Of a stretch of DNA of 64,000 bases, positions 63,656 to 64,000 are shown one piece after another (the first letter of the stretch is position 1; the number at the start of each line of letters is the position of its first letter). The DNA lies in NCBI GenBank assembly GCA_036560485.1, contig DATBRC010000053.1, forward strand, positions 124,001 to 188,000, given 5' to 3'. The position numbers were made by a program, and so were the translations under genes. The notes beneath the pieces are model-generated. The model was not told the DNA's origin. It searched no databases and worked only from the letters and a program-made list of their open reading frames with translations. Source of the stretch: DATBRC01 sp036560485. Lineage in GTDB: Bacteria > Pseudomonadota > Gammaproteobacteria > Burkholderiales > Burkholderiaceae_D.

Positions 63656-64000
63656 ATGGTGAAGCATAGCAAGACCCCCACCCCTCCTCGTAAACCTGGC
63701 GCAGCTCAGGATAAGCCAGATTTTTCCGATTCTTCCGATCAAAAAGCGGTGCCGGCGTTAAATTTGGCAAATCATTTTTTGATCGCAATGCCTTCCATGC
63801 TTGATCCAGTATTTGGTGGAACCGTGATTTATTTGTGCGAGCACAATGCCAACGGAGCACTTGGGGTCATCATTAACAAGCCAACCGACATGACGATGGA
63901 TGTTCTGTTGGACCGGATTGATTTAAAACTAGAAATTGCGCCTAAGCAAGACCAGATGTCCGAGAAGCTTGTCATGTTTGGCGGTCCGGTACAGGTTGAG
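63656..64000 (+). CDS. yqgE: YqgE/AlgH family protein (3' end cut off by window)
   Basis: The first 115 residues of a roughly 200-residue protein. After a variable proline/aspartate-rich N-terminus of about 35 residues comes the family core LANHFLIAMPSMLDPVFGGTVIYLCEHNANGALGVIINKP. AlgH in Pseudomonas affects alginate regulation, but the biochemical role is unknown. Start could equally be the in-frame ATG at 63647. In proteobacteria it is usually followed by ruvX (yqgF), which would lie beyond the window. Confidence 0.9.
   Translation, partial: MVKHSKTPTPPRKPGAAQDKPDFSDSSDQKAVPALNLANHFLIAMPSMLDPVFGGTVIYLCEHNANGALGVIINKPTDMTMDVLLDRIDLKLEIAPKQDQMSEKLVMFGGPVQVE

Overview
The window looks like a stretch of betaproteobacterial core chromosome, most likely from the Oxalobacteraceae (Herminiimonas/Janthinobacterium type). 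I infer this from the protein sequences (SecA, NrdA/NrdB, SWIB and alanine/lysine-rich histone-like proteins), from encoded ubiquinone and type IV pilus genes, and from gene neighbourhoods remembered from Burkholderiales. No phage, insertion sequence, CRISPR array or rRNA operon is visible. Coding density is high. Only three stretches over 300 bp lack genes (about 21.1-21.6, 28.1-28.5 and 32.7-33.6 kb), and two of these carry clear regulatory or structural signals.

Layout. 0-5.4 kb, plus strand: the 3' part of secA, argJ, a DUF815 AAA ATPase and mutT. 5.4-13.5 kb, minus strand, reading right to left: ispB, tRNA-Pro(CGG), a CorB/HlyC-type CBS membrane protein, pilB-pilC-pilD, coaE, zapD, yacG. 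13.6-16.7 kb: rplU-rpmA-obgE behind a near-consensus promoter, then proB. 16.8-23 kb: a CNP1-like exported protein and rppH (minus), proS and a lytic transglycosylase (plus), an H1-tail/SWIB protein and ffh (minus). 23-28.1 kb: a CcsA/YpjD-like membrane protein, a PP0621-type zinc-ribbon protein, pilS-pilR and ampD. 28.1-34.2 kb: nrdA and nrdB behind a promoter overlapped by two NrdR boxes, then 0.9 kb of hairpin-rich non-coding DNA leading into a histone H1-like gene. 34.3-35.2 kb: yggT and yggU. 35.2-42 kb, minus: a PfkB kinase, a DUF3426 zinc-ribbon protein, prmA, accC, accB, aroQ, a TlpA-like thioredoxin and a nucleotidyltransferase-like protein. 42.1-49.6 kb, plus: mpl-yqiA-ubiC-RNB nuclease with overlapping stops and starts, then tonB-like, aroE, mtgA and a DUF4124-like protein. 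49.8-53.4 kb, minus: a divergent Nramp transporter, hemL and a divergent ThiD-like kinase. 53.4-64 kb, plus: rubredoxin, the pilus chemosensory operon pilG-pilH-pilI-pilJ-pilL(chpA), and the start of yqgE.

How the genes connect. Three separate loci (pilBCD, pilSR, pilGHIJL) supply type IV pilus assembly, transcriptional control of pilin and a Chp-type chemosensory system; pilA and pilT/pilU are not in the window. Cell-envelope functions recur (SecA, Ffh, Mpl, AmpD, MtgA, lytic transglycosylase, TonB). nrdAB supplies deoxynucleotides. Two KPAAKKA-rich DNA-binding-type proteins suggest H1-like nucleoid proteins.

The observations I rate highest are the NrdR-box/promoter architecture of nrdAB, the array of consecutive hairpins at 33.27-33.59 kb upstream of the H1-like gene together with a possible small RNA just before it, the inverted repeat abutting the rplU promoter, the active-site-divergent ThiD-like and Nramp-like proteins, and the nucleotidyltransferase-like protein with an altered metal motif. 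No wholly new multi-gene system stands out.
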